Below are positions 40,353 to 50,452 of a stretch of DNA of 64,000 nt, piece by piece. The notes below the pieces were generated by a model. That model made no database searches and was not told the origin of the DNA. It was given only the letters and a program-made list of their open reading frames with translations. The translations under genes were made by a program, and so were the position numbers. The stretch spans positions 1 to 64,000 of the forward strand of contig JAIROP010000029.1 of assembly GCA_031257475.1 (NCBI GenBank). Direction: 5' to 3'. Positions within the stretch are counted from its first letter, which is position 1. Every line of letters starts with the position of its first letter. The stretch comes from Holosporaceae bacterium (GTDB lineage Bacteria; Pseudomonadota; Alphaproteobacteria; UBA3830).

Positions 40353-42452
40353 GTGTTGTGGTGTTTCTTGCTTACTTCTTCTGAGCTTATAAGTTTGGTG
40401 AAAGAGTATAATTCGAACGTAAATACGGATATGCTGCGTAAGGCCTACATATTTGCCATGGAGGCGCATGGAATCCAGAAGAGAGCATCTGGTGTGCCGT
40501 ATTTCTATCATCCGGCGGAGGTGGCGCGTCTTTTGGCGGAACTGAAGCTCGACGCACAGACTGTGATCACAGGTTTGCTGCACGATGTTCTGGAGGACAC
40601 CACCGTTTGCTTCACAGAGTTAAGCGAAATATTCGGATCGGAGGTGGCTTTTCTAGTGGAAGGCGTCACAAAGCTATCGAAGATCAACTATGCCTCGTCC
40701 CGCGTACACAAGGCAGAAAATTTCCGCAAATTCCTTTTGGCAATGTCCCGAGACATAAGAGTACTCATAGTAAAACTTGCGGATCGACTGAACAACATGC
40801 GCACCCTGAACTATATAACATCAATTGAGAAAAGGAAGAGAGTGTCACTGGAGACTTTAGAGGTTTATGCTCCTCTGGCAGAGCGTATAGGTATGAATAT
40901 CATAAAGGATGAGATGGAAGAGCTAGCCTTTTATAATCTTCATCCAGATGAATACAGCAAGATCTCGCTCCAATTGGATCAAATTCGTAATAAGGACAAC
41001 AATTTTGTGCAAAATACCATTTTAGAGCTAAAAAAAATACTCAAGGAAAATGGTATAGACGCTAATATCAGCGGCCGAGAGAAGAAAATATACTCAATAT
41101 GGAAGAAAATGCAGACACGGAATGTATCTCTTGAACAAATAAACGACATTGTAGCCTTTCGAGTAATTGTAGATAACCTGCAGCAATGTTACATGTCCCT
41201 CGGAGTGATACACACGAATTTTCAAATTGTGCCAGGTAGGTTTAAGGATTACATAAGCATTCCCAAACTAAATAACTATCGTTCTTTGCACACAACGGTC
41301 ATAGGTCCCCTGAAGCAATCCGTGGAGATACAAATCCGCACGGAGGAGATGCACCGAGTGGCGGACGAAGGAGTTGCAGCCCACTGGTTCTATAAAAGCG
41401 ATGGGGCACTCTTCAGAAAAGATGAGCAGGAGAAATATAAGTGGGTCAAAAACCTGCTTACTGTCTTTCAAAATTCCAGCAATCCGGGGGAACTAATAAG
41501 TCATTCCAAGCTAGACCTGTTCGAGGAGGAAGTGTTTTGCTTCACTCCGAACGGAGATTTGATCACTCTGCCACGTGGCGCAACTGTCATCGATTTCGCC
41601 TACGAAATTCATACGGCTGTGGGCAATACCGCCGTCGGGGCTAAGGTCAACAACAAAATGGTGCCCCTTAAGACAGTACTGAGAAATGGAGATCAGGTAG
41701 AAATCATAACTTCCCCTTCTCAAAATCCAGATGGCACCTGGGAAAGATTTGCGATTACCAGTAAAGCCAAAACTTGCATAAAGAAATTTATTAAAACACG
41801 GGAGAAAAAAGAGTTTTGCCTGCTGGGATTGCAGCTCATTAAGTGTGCTTTATCCTCATCAAAAACTCCTCTGAGTGAGGATATGATCCCTTTCAAGGAA
41901 TATTCCTGCGGTTCTTTGGATAAATTTTATTACAACATTGGGAGGGGTATTATTTCACTGGATAGTATTCGCATGATTCTGCCCTTGTCTGAAAATATAG
42001 GAAATATCTACAACGATTCTCTATGTATTACGAATTTCATCCCAGGGGTGGCTGTGCATTTTCCCGCCTGCTGCAGTCCTATTTTTGGAGATAAGGTTAT
42101 AGGTGTATTAACTCCGCAGAGAGGTCTCGTGGTACACGTTACCAGTTGCAATAATCTGGGAAAAAACAAATACAACTTCATAAAAGTAAACTGGACCCAG
42201 AATGATGACATTTACACGGAATTTGTCGCTCGTCTGCGTATAGTAATCCAAAATGAAACGGAGAGTTTCTCCATTATCACCAATATAATCAGCTCCCATG
42301 AAGCCAACATAATCAATCTGAAAGTTGAACATCGCTCCACGGATTTCTTCGATCTTCTAGTGGATATACGGGTGACAGATGTAAGTCACCTGGGGGACAT
42401 CCAGGCCGCTCTGCGGACTTGCTCCCTGGTGAGATCGGTGAGAAGACTGTGA
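40353..42452 (+). CDS. spoT: Bifunctional (p)ppGpp synthetase/hydrolase (RelA/SpoT)
   Basis: This enzyme makes and degrades the stringent-response alarmone (p)ppGpp. Domains in order: HD hydrolase with YHPAEVA and GLLHDVLEDTT (HD pair intact) and KLADRLNNMRTL; synthetase with RFKDYISIPKLNNYRSLHTT and EIQIRTEEMH; TGS (EVFCFTPNGDLITLPRGATV); C-terminal ACT domain. Both halves look functional, as expected for the single alphaproteobacterial Rsh protein. The 699-residue frame opens with a GTG at 40353; several TTG/GTG starts follow and none has a strong ribosome site, so the N terminus is uncertain by about 25 residues. It is convergent with the RND operon. Confidence 0.95.
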   Translation: MLWCFLLTSSELISLVKEYNSNVNTDMLRKAYIFAMEAHGIQKRASGVPYFYHPAEVARLLAELKLDAQTVITGLLHDVLEDTTVCFTELSEIFGSEVAFLVEGVTKLSKINYASSRVHKAENFRKFLLAMSRDIRVLIVKLADRLNNMRTLNYITSIEKRKRVSLETLEVYAPLAERIGMNIIKDEMEELAFYNLHPDEYSKISLQLDQIRNKDNNFVQNTILELKKILKENGIDANISGREKKIYSIWKKMQTRNVSLEQINDIVAFRVIVDNLQQCYMSLGVIHTNFQIVPGRFKDYISIPKLNNYRSLHTTVIGPLKQSVEIQIRTEEMHRVADEGVAAHWFYKSDGALFRKDEQEKYKWVKNLLTVFQNSSNPGELISHSKLDLFEEEVFCFTPNGDLITLPRGATVIDFAYEIHTAVGNTAVGAKVNNKMVPLKTVLRNGDQVEIITSPSQNPDGTWERFAITSKAKTCIKKFIKTREKKEFCLLGLQLIKCALSSSKTPLSEDMIPFKEYSCGSLDKFYYNIGRGIISLDSIRMILPLSENIGNIYNDSLCITNFIPGVAVHFPACCSPIFGDKVIGVLTPQRGLVVHVTSCNNLGKNKYNFIKVNWTQNDDIYTEFVARLRIVIQNETESFSIITNIISSHEANIINLKVEHRSTDFFDLLVDIRVTDVSHLGDIQAALRTCSLVRSVRRL

Positions 42453-42485
42453 GAGACCAGGGCATAACAACTTTTTTCCACAATT

Positions 42486-42629
42486 AGACTTCTTTCGAAA
42501 CAGTCGTCCTTCCGGTAATTTTTGAGTTGCTCCGGTGCTCGGATCATCACATCTGCAAAGTACTCTGCGGTCCTGCGTTCCGTGGGCTCCTAAAAATTCT
42601 TCGGAACTACTCGGTTTCGAAAGAAGTCT
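42486..42629 (-). repeat. 144-bp palindromic repeat, copy 2
   Basis: It has the same perfect 16-base inverted ends as copy 1 (42486-42501 and 42614-42629) and the same length of 144. The inner 112 bases are clearly related without gaps. The minus-strand frame is open for all 48 codons and keeps EEFLGA, QDR, DPS-x-G-x-TQ, LPE and FRKKS. It sits between the convergent ends of the spoT-type gene and the RND pump gene, where its hairpin could also stop transcription. Confidence 0.87.
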
Positions 42630-42673
42630 ATTGACTTCTGCTGGCCATCATGTCCAGAAAAGACACTAAAAGC

Positions 42674-45600
42674 CTATTCTTCTGCAACTTTTCCCCGTCT
42701 GCGGGCAAACAGTACGTAGATTATTGGAACAATAAATAGTGTAAAAAGTGTTCCTACCAGCATCCCTCCGACGATTACCAGGCCAATTTGCCTCCGGGCT
42801 CCTGCTCCAGCACCCGTTGCAACGGCCAGTGGGATCGTTCCTATAACCATCGCAAATGTGGTCATCAAAATTGGGCGAAGACGCAGATAGGCCGCCTGCT
42901 TGACTGCGTCAAGCAGTTGTTTCCTCTGTTCCCTAAGTTTATTTGAAAAATCAACCAACAATATACCATGCTTGGTTATTAAACCGATCAACGTCACCAA
43001 TCCCACCTTGGAATAGATGTTCAAACTCCCCTCTGGCACAATGTATAAGGTCAACAGCGCGCCCGTAAGCGAAAAAGGGACGCTCAACATAATTATGAGA
43101 GGATCGATGAAACTTTCAAACTGCGCAGCTAATACCAAAAAGACAAAAAGTAAAGCCAGGGCAAAAACCATCACTATTTGCTTGCTATCCTCCAGATAAG
43201 TTTTGGTTTCTCCGGAAAAAGTCATTTGAACAGTATCCGGCAAATATTTGTCCTTGAGGCGAATCAAATCCTCAATAACTCCACCGAGACTGTATCCTTT
43301 TTCAATGTTCGCATAGGCGACAAGGGACAGCATTTGGTTATGGTGGTTCAAACCTATCGGAGAGGATCTCTCCTTCAGTGATATCAGGTCTGAAATAGGC
43401 ACCATGCGTACTTCATTATCTCGGGAAAACATTTTTGATTTCACGGACATTCGCGAAAGATCTTCCGGAGACTGTCTCAGCTTTGATTCCACCTGAACAA
43501 ATAACTCTTCTCGCTTGGCTTCCCGCTGTACATTGGCAGCCTTTTTCCCTTTTACAAAACATTCAACTGTGTCGATGATATCCTTAACGGTGACCCCCAG
43601 AGACGCCGCTTTGTCTCGATTCACCTCGATGACGTACTCCTGCTGTGGAGGCAACAGAGATGAATTTAGTGGTTGCTGTATGCCTCGATAATTGGCTTGT
43701 ATGTGCCACAGGAACCGTCGTCCGAATCTTTCTAAATACTCGTAATTTTGATTTGTCTGCAATATGAAATCCACAGTATCTTTGTCAGATAGTCCGTATC
43801 CAGCCGTCGCCGAACATTGCACTTCTGTAACCTCTTTCAGAGCCGGGCGAATCAACTCGGCTACCTCTTTTGAGGATTTATTCCGATTTTTCCAATCAAT
43901 CAACTGAACCCATCCTTCGATTTTATTGGGATCGGCTGTAATCCAAAGATTATCGATGAATGGTGTATGCTCCAGAACGGCGTTAACCTTCTTGGCTGTA
44001 TTCTCCATGAAGCTGTATGTGGCCCCAATGGGACCATTTCCATGTATACTTATATAGCCAGAATCCTCAAATGGGCGGCTTTCCGAAGGGAGAATTCGAG
44101 ACATTAGCGCGCCCATTGCTGCAACAGAGGCACCCAGACAAAGGACAATCGTCTTTTTTTTCAAAGCCAGGGTCAGGATTTTCAAATACGCAGAATCGAT
44201 GGCGGTTAGAAAGAAACTTTGATAGTTGGATGCCTTGGCCCAAAGACCTTTTGCGTTTTTTTTCCTATCGGTGCTTAGTAGCTTGGAACACATCATTGGG
44301 GAGAGGGTAACGGCAACGAATCCAGATATCAAAACTGCTCCAGCGAGCGCCAACGCAAATTCTCTGAAACAACGACCAATCTTGCCAGGGGTAAGGGCTA
44401 TGGGTATATATGCAATGGCCAGCGTTAAGGTCATTGCGATGATAGAGAAAAAAATTTCCTTCGAACCTTCAATTGCAGCTTTTAGGCGTGGAAGACCTTT
44501 TTCCATGTGTCGGTGGATGTTTTCCAACACAACAATAGCGTCGTCAACAACCAGCCCAACGGCCAGGACCATCGCTAGCAGAGTAAATGTGTTTATAGAA
44601 AAATTGAAAGCAAACAGAAGAATCAGCGTACCCAGCAAAGACACAGGTATGGTTACAATCGGAATTAATGTTGCACGAAACGACCACAGAAAGAGAAACA
44701 CAACCAACACCACCAAAATGGTTGCCTCCAATATCGCCTGATATACATTGTTCAGCGAGGCAGAAATATCCTCTGCTTCATCCATTGCAATCACAGCTTT
44801 CACTCCAGTCGGCAACATGTCCTCAATCTCCGGCATTGCTTTGCGTATGGCCCGACTAAGATCCACTGGATTGGCTGTTGATTGCTTGGATATCGCAACG
44901 GTGACGCTTTCTCGGCCATTAAACCATGATCCAGATCGAATATCCTCGGCCAACAGTTGCGATTTGCCTATGTCCTTTATGCGGACAACTTTGCCTCGGC
45001 CGTTGGAGGGGAGAACAATCTCATCAAATTCTTCAGGTTTGCTAAGCTCTCCGTTGGCAGTAAGCATATATTCCCGATCTTTGCTCATAAATCGGCCACA
45101 GGGACTTTGTATGTGCTGCATCATTATGGTTTCCACGACATCGGCTGGACTGTAGCCGTAGGCAGACAACGTTTGAGGATCCACGAAAACACGCATTGTC
45201 TTTATATTTCCACCGGAAACCTGCACGTGGCCAACGCCGGTCAGGACCTCGAACTTCGATTTTATATACTTTTCAATATAATCTCTGAGATCGTCTATGG
45301 TGTGATGATCACTGGTAAAAGCCAGACACACGCTGGCGCTAGCATCGGTGTTGCCCTTGCGAATTATTGATTCTGGAATGCCAAGAGGCAACTGATTACG
45401 AATGGAGGAGAGGCGATCCCTAACATCGGAGGCAGCTCCATCAGGAGTTCTTTCCGGCGCGAACTCTATGGTAATTTCACTCCTCTGATTGGTGCTGTTG
45501 GAGCGTATTAATTCAATCCCTGAAATTGTTGCAAATGATCCCTCTAAAATTTTGGTTATCTGCGATTCCACAACCTTGGGACTGGCTCCGGGAAATTCTG

Positions 45601-45745
45601 ACTCCACAACGATTATTGATCTCTCAATTTCCGGATCTCGTCTGATCTGCAACTTTGTCTGACACACCAGCCCGAGCACAACAATCATAAGGGTTAAAAC
45701 AGTGGAAAAAACGGGCCGTCTTATGCAAAACTCTGTTAGTTCCAT
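42674..45745 (-). CDS. RND-family (HAE1) efflux transporter, inner-membrane pump
   Basis: A proton-driven AcrB-type pump of 1023 residues with twelve membrane helices and two large periplasmic loops. The start FCIRRPVFSTVLTLMIVV, the proton-relay pair in VGLVVDDAIVVLENI (two Asp, helix 4) and the Lys in GLITKHGILLVDFSN (helix 10) are intact. It is transcribed after the membrane fusion protein gene with a two-base gap. No TolC-type channel gene lies in the window. Possible roles are drug or bile-like compound export or lipid export; substrate unknown. Confidence 0.94.
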   Translation of the reverse strand: MELTEFCIRRPVFSTVLTLMIVVLGLVCQTKLQIRRDPEIERSIIVVESEFPGASPKVVESQITKILEGSFATISGIELIRSNSTNQRSEITIEFAPERTPDGAASDVRDRLSSIRNQLPLGIPESIIRKGNTDASASVCLAFTSDHHTIDDLRDYIEKYIKSKFEVLTGVGHVQVSGGNIKTMRVFVDPQTLSAYGYSPADVVETIMMQHIQSPCGRFMSKDREYMLTANGELSKPEEFDEIVLPSNGRGKVVRIKDIGKSQLLAEDIRSGSWFNGRESVTVAISKQSTANPVDLSRAIRKAMPEIEDMLPTGVKAVIAMDEAEDISASLNNVYQAILEATILVVLVVFLFLWSFRATLIPIVTIPVSLLGTLILLFAFNFSINTFTLLAMVLAVGLVVDDAIVVLENIHRHMEKGLPRLKAAIEGSKEIFFSIIAMTLTLAIAYIPIALTPGKIGRCFREFALALAGAVLISGFVAVTLSPMMCSKLLSTDRKKNAKGLWAKASNYQSFFLTAIDSAYLKILTLALKKKTIVLCLGASVAAMGALMSRILPSESRPFEDSGYISIHGNGPIGATYSFMENTAKKVNAVLEHTPFIDNLWITADPNKIEGWVQLIDWKNRNKSSKEVAELIRPALKEVTEVQCSATAGYGLSDKDTVDFILQTNQNYEYLERFGRRFLWHIQANYRGIQQPLNSSLLPPQQEYVIEVNRDKAASLGVTVKDIIDTVECFVKGKKAANVQREAKREELFVQVESKLRQSPEDLSRMSVKSKMFSRDNEVRMVPISDLISLKERSSPIGLNHHNQMLSLVAYANIEKGYSLGGVIEDLIRLKDKYLPDTVQMTFSGETKTYLEDSKQIVMVFALALLFVFLVLAAQFESFIDPLIIMLSVPFSLTGALLTLYIVPEGSLNIYSKVGLVTLIGLITKHGILLVDFSNKLREQRKQLLDAVKQAAYLRLRPILMTTFAMVIGTIPLAVATGAGAGARRQIGLVIVGGMLVGTLFTLFIVPIIYVLFARRRGKVAEE

Positions 45746-45747
45746 TG

Positions 45748-46953
45748 CTATATTCTCGCTCCTGCCGTTTGCGGACCTCTTCTGGCCTGCTGTTTTTGGT
45801 ACATCTCTCGATAGGCTTTGGCAACTTCAGAAACGGAACCTGCTTCTCTCATGGTAACCTCCTTACCGTCCAATACCCCAATCTGGCCACTGGTTATCAC
45901 TACGTCCCCCTCGTTTACTCCTGTAATGATCTCCACATTCCCGTCTCGTCGAGTTCCTACGGTAACCAAAGTACGAATAGCCAGCCCCTCTACAACTCGA
46001 TACAGAACGTCCTCGTCTCCAATTTTTTCCAAGGCGCTTTCGGGAATCACAATACCCTGCTGTTCACCGTCCATTGCAATCTGCACACTGACAAACCGAC
46101 CAGGTCTCAGCACTGGAGAGTTTAATGCCACGTTCTCCGGCACATCAAGAACGGCTCTGACATCAAATGTGTGGGAAATCCGGTCACTTTCCGGATCTAT
46201 GGCCGTAATTCTCGCCGCAAATACTTTCCGATCATCTCCTCCAACAGAAACCTGGATTTCCTGATCCACGTAAATCCGTTCAACGTCCGTTTCAGTAACC
46301 TTAAAATCTGCCTTAAGCGGATGACAATCCACAATTTTTATTAAATCGGCACCTTGGGACGCTAGCTGCCCCTTGCTTACTTCTATTAAACCCACTATTC
46401 CTCCGAACGGAGCTCTTATTCTGTGTTTATCAAGGTTATTTTTACAAGAGAGAACCCGTGCCCTGGCCATATCCCGATCTGCTCTTTTGGAGGCGCTCTG
46501 CAGCCGTGCTACAACGCCCTTACTTACTAATTTCTCTATGGGTTCAGCCTCTGCTTCAGCTTTTTGATATTGGGCCTCAGCTTCCATAAGCTGCATTTTG
46601 GCAATGGCGTCATCCAACTCAATGAGCACATCTCCTTCTTTTACGATTGCACCTTCAGAAACGAGGATTTTCTCTATTCTGGCATTTACCTCAGATTTAA
46701 GTATAACGGTGCTGGAAGCCCTCAAAGTTCCTATGGCGTAGATGTATTTGGATACTGGCCCAAAGGCCGCCACACTGACCGTGACCGCAGGAGGTTCAAA
46801 CTTGAATTTGCTGTCCTCCTGGTCCTTCCAGCTGTAGAATCCAAAAAAAACTGCCACAGCAACTCCCAGCACAGCAGTGGCAAGTACTATATACTTTCTC
46901 GCTGAAAGATACTTGCACAGAGAATCTCTCCGTTGTTCCCAAACACTTTTCAC
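45748..46953 (-). CDS. RND efflux membrane fusion protein (AcrA-like)
   Basis: The periplasmic adaptor that connects the RND pump to an outer-membrane channel. The 401 residues have an N-terminal membrane anchor (YIVLATAVLGVAVAVFFGFY) rather than a lipobox, a split lipoyl domain (SEVNARIEKILVSEGAIVKEG and IRAPFGGIVGLIEVSKGQL), a helical hairpin between, and beta-barrel and membrane-proximal domains. It directly precedes the pump gene; tRNA-Pro lies upstream on the same strand. Confidence 0.93.
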   Translation of the reverse strand: MKSVWEQRRDSLCKYLSARKYIVLATAVLGVAVAVFFGFYSWKDQEDSKFKFEPPAVTVSVAAFGPVSKYIYAIGTLRASSTVILKSEVNARIEKILVSEGAIVKEGDVLIELDDAIAKMQLMEAEAQYQKAEAEAEPIEKLVSKGVVARLQSASKRADRDMARARVLSCKNNLDKHRIRAPFGGIVGLIEVSKGQLASQGADLIKIVDCHPLKADFKVTETDVERIYVDQEIQVSVGGDDRKVFAARITAIDPESDRISHTFDVRAVLDVPENVALNSPVLRPGRFVSVQIAMDGEQQGIVIPESALEKIGDEDVLYRVVEGLAIRTLVTVGTRRDGNVEIITGVNEGDVVITSGQIGVLDGKEVTMREAGSVSEVAKAYREMYQKQQARRGPQTAGARI

Positions 46954-46979
46954 AATTTTCTTTCTCCAGTTTTCCTCAA

Positions 46980-47056
46980 TGGTCGGAGCAAGAGGATTCG
47001 AACCTCCGGCCCCAGCCTCCCGAAGGCTGTGCTCTACCAGACTGAGCTATGCTCCG
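46980..47056 (-). tRNA. tRNA-Pro (CGG)
   Basis: The minus strand gives a full cloverleaf: acceptor CGGAGCA pairs with TGCTCCG, the anticodon loop TTCGGGA between CAGCC and GGCTG gives anticodon CGG, the T-loop is GGTTCGAATCC, discriminator A, and CCA is encoded at 46982-46980. The 77-base length is standard. Confidence 0.97.
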
Positions 47057-47149
47057 ACAGAATACACCTAAAGGCATTGTCTCATATAATTCCGAATATG
47101 GCAATTTTTCAAGCCAAAAAATTACTACACAATCGAAATTACCCAGCAT

Positions 47150-48406
47150 TCATAAAATTCCAAACGCCTTTACGAATTCATCTATTTGCTTCAACGAATC
47201 ATTTCTGACAACGGTAGAAGCTTTTCTGGATATTTCGTTCAGCAGGGAGGAATTTTTCAATAGCTTCTGACAAATCTCAGACATTTCCTCCTCGTTTTTC
47301 ACCTCAAATGATACCTGCAGATTTCGTAGAAAATCCCGAATTTCCAGGGCATTGTCCATAAAAGGTCCGTGTAGAACTGGTTTTCCCAGTGCCACTGGTT
47401 CCAAAATATTGTGCCCGCCGACTGGAACCAGAGATCCTCCCACAAAGCACACATCCGCCAACCGGAAAAAGGTCCCCATCTCCCCAAATGTATCCACACA
47501 GAATACTTCACAATCTTCTTGAACATTTTTATCGGATCTTAGAGCAAAAAATACGTTGTTTTGGCGAAAAATATTGCAAACTTCCTCTACTCGAATTAAA
47601 TGTCGAGGAATAATTATGGTGACAATGGGGATCTTTTCCTTTAATTTCAAATGAGTTTTCAGAATTATTTCCTCTTCCCCTCCATGGGTACTACCCGCTA
47701 CCAGAACTTTTTTCCCCGCGCATATTTTCCTAAATGTGTTCAGCAGCTCCTCGTTGCAGGGAGGAGTGTCGTTTGCATATTTTAAATTATCCATCCGCAG
47801 AGTATTGTTTGGAGAAAAGAATGCATAGCGGGTTGCATCCAGATCCGACTGAGCTAGGATTACTGTGAATTTTCCCAGGGTAGAGGAGAAGAATTGTTTT
47901 AATAACGACCAACGAGCAAACGATTTCTGGGACAGCCGGGCATTGATAAGCAGCGTGGGAACTTTTCTAGTATGAAGCTCATCCATGATGTTGGGCCATA
48001 TCTCGGATTCCAGAAAAAACGCTGCACATGGCTGCCAATAATCCAAAAATTTCTTCACCCAATATGGATGATCAGCCACCGAAAATTGATGTAGACAACA
48101 GCCAATTTTTTTCAATTTCGGTTCCAGTAGATCCGCGGAGGTCACCGACGTTGTGGTTAGCAATATCCCCAAATCCGGCGATTGCTTCTTTAGATGGTTT
48201 ACATAGGTCAGGGCTGCCATCGACTCCCCAATGCTGACTGCATGGATCCATACCAGCCTACCAGGCGGTCTGCTCTGTGTAGCCACCCCGAAATGGTTAC
48301 AAACACTTTCTTTCCTGTCTTTACCCCGCAGCCGTCTGGCATAGAAATACCCTTTTAGAAAGGGACCCAGAAGAATAAATAGAATTTTATACAGTTTAAT
48401 TGTCAA
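47150..48406 (-). CDS. waaA: 3-deoxy-D-manno-octulosonic-acid (Kdo) transferase
   Basis: This enzyme adds Kdo to lipid A precursor in LPS synthesis. The 418 residues show an N-terminal membrane anchor, the block WIHAVSIGESMAAL with the catalytic Glu, LLTTTSVTSADLL, ESEIWPNIMDEL, and the nucleotide-sugar part with VAGSTHGGEEE and FVGGSLVPVGGHNILEPVAL. It overlaps the upstream acyltransferase gene by 11 bases. Its presence shows that an LPS core is made. Confidence 0.94.
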   Translation of the reverse strand: MTIKLYKILFILLGPFLKGYFYARRLRGKDRKESVCNHFGVATQSRPPGRLVWIHAVSIGESMAALTYVNHLKKQSPDLGILLTTTSVTSADLLEPKLKKIGCCLHQFSVADHPYWVKKFLDYWQPCAAFFLESEIWPNIMDELHTRKVPTLLINARLSQKSFARWSLLKQFFSSTLGKFTVILAQSDLDATRYAFFSPNNTLRMDNLKYANDTPPCNEELLNTFRKICAGKKVLVAGSTHGGEEEIILKTHLKLKEKIPIVTIIIPRHLIRVEEVCNIFRQNNVFFALRSDKNVQEDCEVFCVDTFGEMGTFFRLADVCFVGGSLVPVGGHNILEPVALGKPVLHGPFMDNALEIRDFLRNLQVSFEVKNEEEMSEICQKLLKNSSLLNEISRKASTVVRNDSLKQIDEFVKAFGIL

Positions 48407-49082
48407 GGGTCAAAATCTTGTGGGCTTTTTGGGAAGCTTCATTAATTTTCCCTTCGACATACTCTATACCTTCCACAACGGACATTTTCCCTAGTTTCTC
48501 AGCAGCAATGGGGGATCCCCAGACAATCACTCCTCTGTTGAACGGCCAAACCAGTATGAATTTATCCCAGGAGTTGAATCGGTGATATCTTTTCACGCAA
48601 AAACTAAAGGGCAATATATCCACTTTGCTCAGCTTTGCAATGGCCACTACGCCGGGGGCCAGCTTGTGCCGCGGCCCTTTGGGACCATCTGGAATTATTG
48701 CTGCGTACTCCCCCTCCTTTACCAGCTGAATAAGTCTTTTTGCTGCAGCAATTCCATTTTTCCCTGTGGATCCGAACACGGCCGGCATGGAAAAGTTTTC
48801 CACTACTTTGGCTATTAGCCGGCCGTCGGAGTGATTGGACGCCAACACATGCAGGGGATTTTTCCATTTCCACACGCAGGGTGCTATCATCAATCGATCA
48901 TGCCATAGACACACGATGAACGGCCGCTTCCCTCGGTGATATTTCTCCGGAATCTCTCCGCCAGTCACACGCCAACTGGTCGTGCTGTAGGACAGTCGCA
49001 TCAGGAACGCCATTAGCTTCGCGAGAATTTTCTCAACTTCCTTTTTTCTAAGAATTTTTTTGAAAATCCTCCACTTTTTCAT
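48396..49082 (-). CDS. DUF374-type lysophospholipid acyltransferase
   Basis: A membrane-associated acyltransferase of about 228 residues. Visible marks are FIVCLWHDRLMIAP (H-x4 type active site), NHSDGRLIAKVVENF, GSTGKNGIAAAKRLIQLV and the block IIPDGPKGPRHKLAPGVVAI, as in the alphaproteobacterial DUF374 family that lies beside waaA. It probably acylates LPS or a lipid intermediate. I start at the ATG at 49082, which overlaps the FkbM stop as ATGA; the frame open to 49163 is inside the FkbM gene. Confidence 0.87.
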   Translation of the reverse strand: MKKWRIFKKILRKKEVEKILAKLMAFLMRLSYSTTSWRVTGGEIPEKYHRGKRPFIVCLWHDRLMIAPCVWKWKNPLHVLASNHSDGRLIAKVVENFSMPAVFGSTGKNGIAAAKRLIQLVKEGEYAAIIPDGPKGPRHKLAPGVVAIAKLSKVDILPFSFCVKRYHRFNSWDKFILVWPFNRGVIVWGSPIAAEKLGKMSVVEGIEYVEGKINEASQKAHKILTLDN

Positions 49083-50134
49083 TTTGCGCAGATTTTTTTG
49101 CCCAGAATCTGCCAGCCAGACGGTTGAGGTAACGTCGGCGTAGCTATTCCCTCTGGCAGACAAACTACAATGCCGGGACCTGTCCTGGTTAAATCCTGGA
49201 TTGGCTCCAGGGCAAATGCTGGCTTTTCTGTTATCCCGTACATTTTATATTTCATACTGTGAATCAATCTCTGCAGAGAGGAGTAATCAGCCCCGCAACT
49301 CTTCAGTGAGCTGTGATTAACTCCGAGTACCAAAACAGGACGGTAGTTTAAAATAGTTCGGGCGGCTCCCCGAAGAGCATAGAGCTCGCTACCTTCGATG
49401 TCCAACTTCAGCAGATCTACCCGGAGTATTTTCTCCTTTGCCACAAACTCGTCCAGAGTACAGGCTTCCACCTCTTCTACCGCCATTTCCTCAACACCCT
49501 TGGAGCTAATCTCCAATCCAAGAGTATTGAGACCACTCCTCTCCTCTCCGGCGATTCGCAACTGCACCTTTTGGCTTCGTTCAAAAAGAGCCAGCCTATA
49601 TGTGGATATGGAATCCTGAAGGCCGTTTCTATTTACGTTTTCACGCAAACGCTCGAAATCCCGACTGCTGGGTTCCAGAGCGTAAACATGACCATTGGAT
49701 CCAACTATTCGACTGGCCAACAGGGACATGTCTCCGAAATTCGCCCCCACATCGATGAAAACACTCCCAGGGAAAAGCAAAGACCGTATCAGCATAGCCA
49801 GGTTGGGATTGTAAATACCCCGCACAAACAACGCGCGGTACATTTCGTTGCCGGGGTAGATCACAAGGGACAATCCATACTTCCATTTCATAACAAGTCT
49901 TTGCTTCAAACCCAGATATTTCCACCACCTGGCCCATCCTTTGATGGAGCGAGCCGAATCTGCGTAGAGCCTCGTCCATCCCCTCACCGGAACTAACTCG
50001 TCCTGGGTAAGCTCATCGTCTTCGTACGTTATGTATTCTGCAGAATTCGCGGAAACCTCCAAATCTTGACTTTTCGACTTCTCTCCATGGGCTCCGGTGC
50101 AAAACAATAGCAACGCTGCCCATGCAAATGACAT
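49079..50134 (-). CDS. FkbM-family methyltransferase with a signal peptide
   Basis: A SAM-dependent methyltransferase domain lies at about residues 115-290: FIDVGANFGDMSLLASRI is motif I, then YALEPSSRDFERLRENV and LKLDIEGSELYALRGA. Before it the protein starts MSFAWAALLLFCTGAHGEKS, a likely Sec signal peptide, and a 90-residue acidic stretch. Export of a SAM-using enzyme is odd, because SAM is not expected outside the cytoplasm; the segment might instead be an anchor. The start is the ATG at 50134. A run of ten G lies just upstream; a longer frame from 50191 would include it. It couples by ATGA to the acyltransferase. Confidence 0.75.
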   Translation of the reverse strand: MSFAWAALLLFCTGAHGEKSKSQDLEVSANSAEYITYEDDELTQDELVPVRGWTRLYADSARSIKGWARWWKYLGLKQRLVMKWKYGLSLVIYPGNEMYRALFVRGIYNPNLAMLIRSLLFPGSVFIDVGANFGDMSLLASRIVGSNGHVYALEPSSRDFERLRENVNRNGLQDSISTYRLALFERSQKVQLRIAGEERSGLNTLGLEISSKGVEEMAVEEVEACTLDEFVAKEKILRVDLLKLDIEGSELYALRGAARTILNYRPVLVLGVNHSSLKSCGADYSSLQRLIHSMKYKMYGITEKPAFALEPIQDLTRTGPGIVVCLPEGIATPTLPQPSGWQILGKKICAK

Positions 50135-50148
50135 TCTTCTCAACAATA

Positions 50149-50158
50149 CCCCCCCCCC
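50149..50158 (-). repeat. Ten-base G tract before the FkbM-type gene
   Basis: Ten consecutive C on the plus strand (G on the coding strand) lie 14 bases upstream of the preferred ATG, around the ribosome binding region, or inside the coding region if the upstream start at 50191 is used. Confidence 0.85.
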
Positions 50159-50452
50159 TCTAAAAACCATCCATAAAAGGAGTGCGATCAAATAAAATAG
50201 AGATTACAACAGTTTTTCCCCACATTCAAGAGCTGCCCTGGATGTGGATTGCCCCGCAAAGGGAGTGGTTTCCATGTACTATCGCTGAGTTTTGTCCCTA
50301 GGATTCCTGTCAGTATGCCTCCGTTACACCTTCGCAGTTTAACATTATTTTGCATTTTATCATACTCCCTAAAAAAAAATAAAAAAGTACTGGAACTTAC
50401 AGAAAAGTTTGCATTATATTTATATTGTATTTTGCAGGACGGGAGGGCTGGT

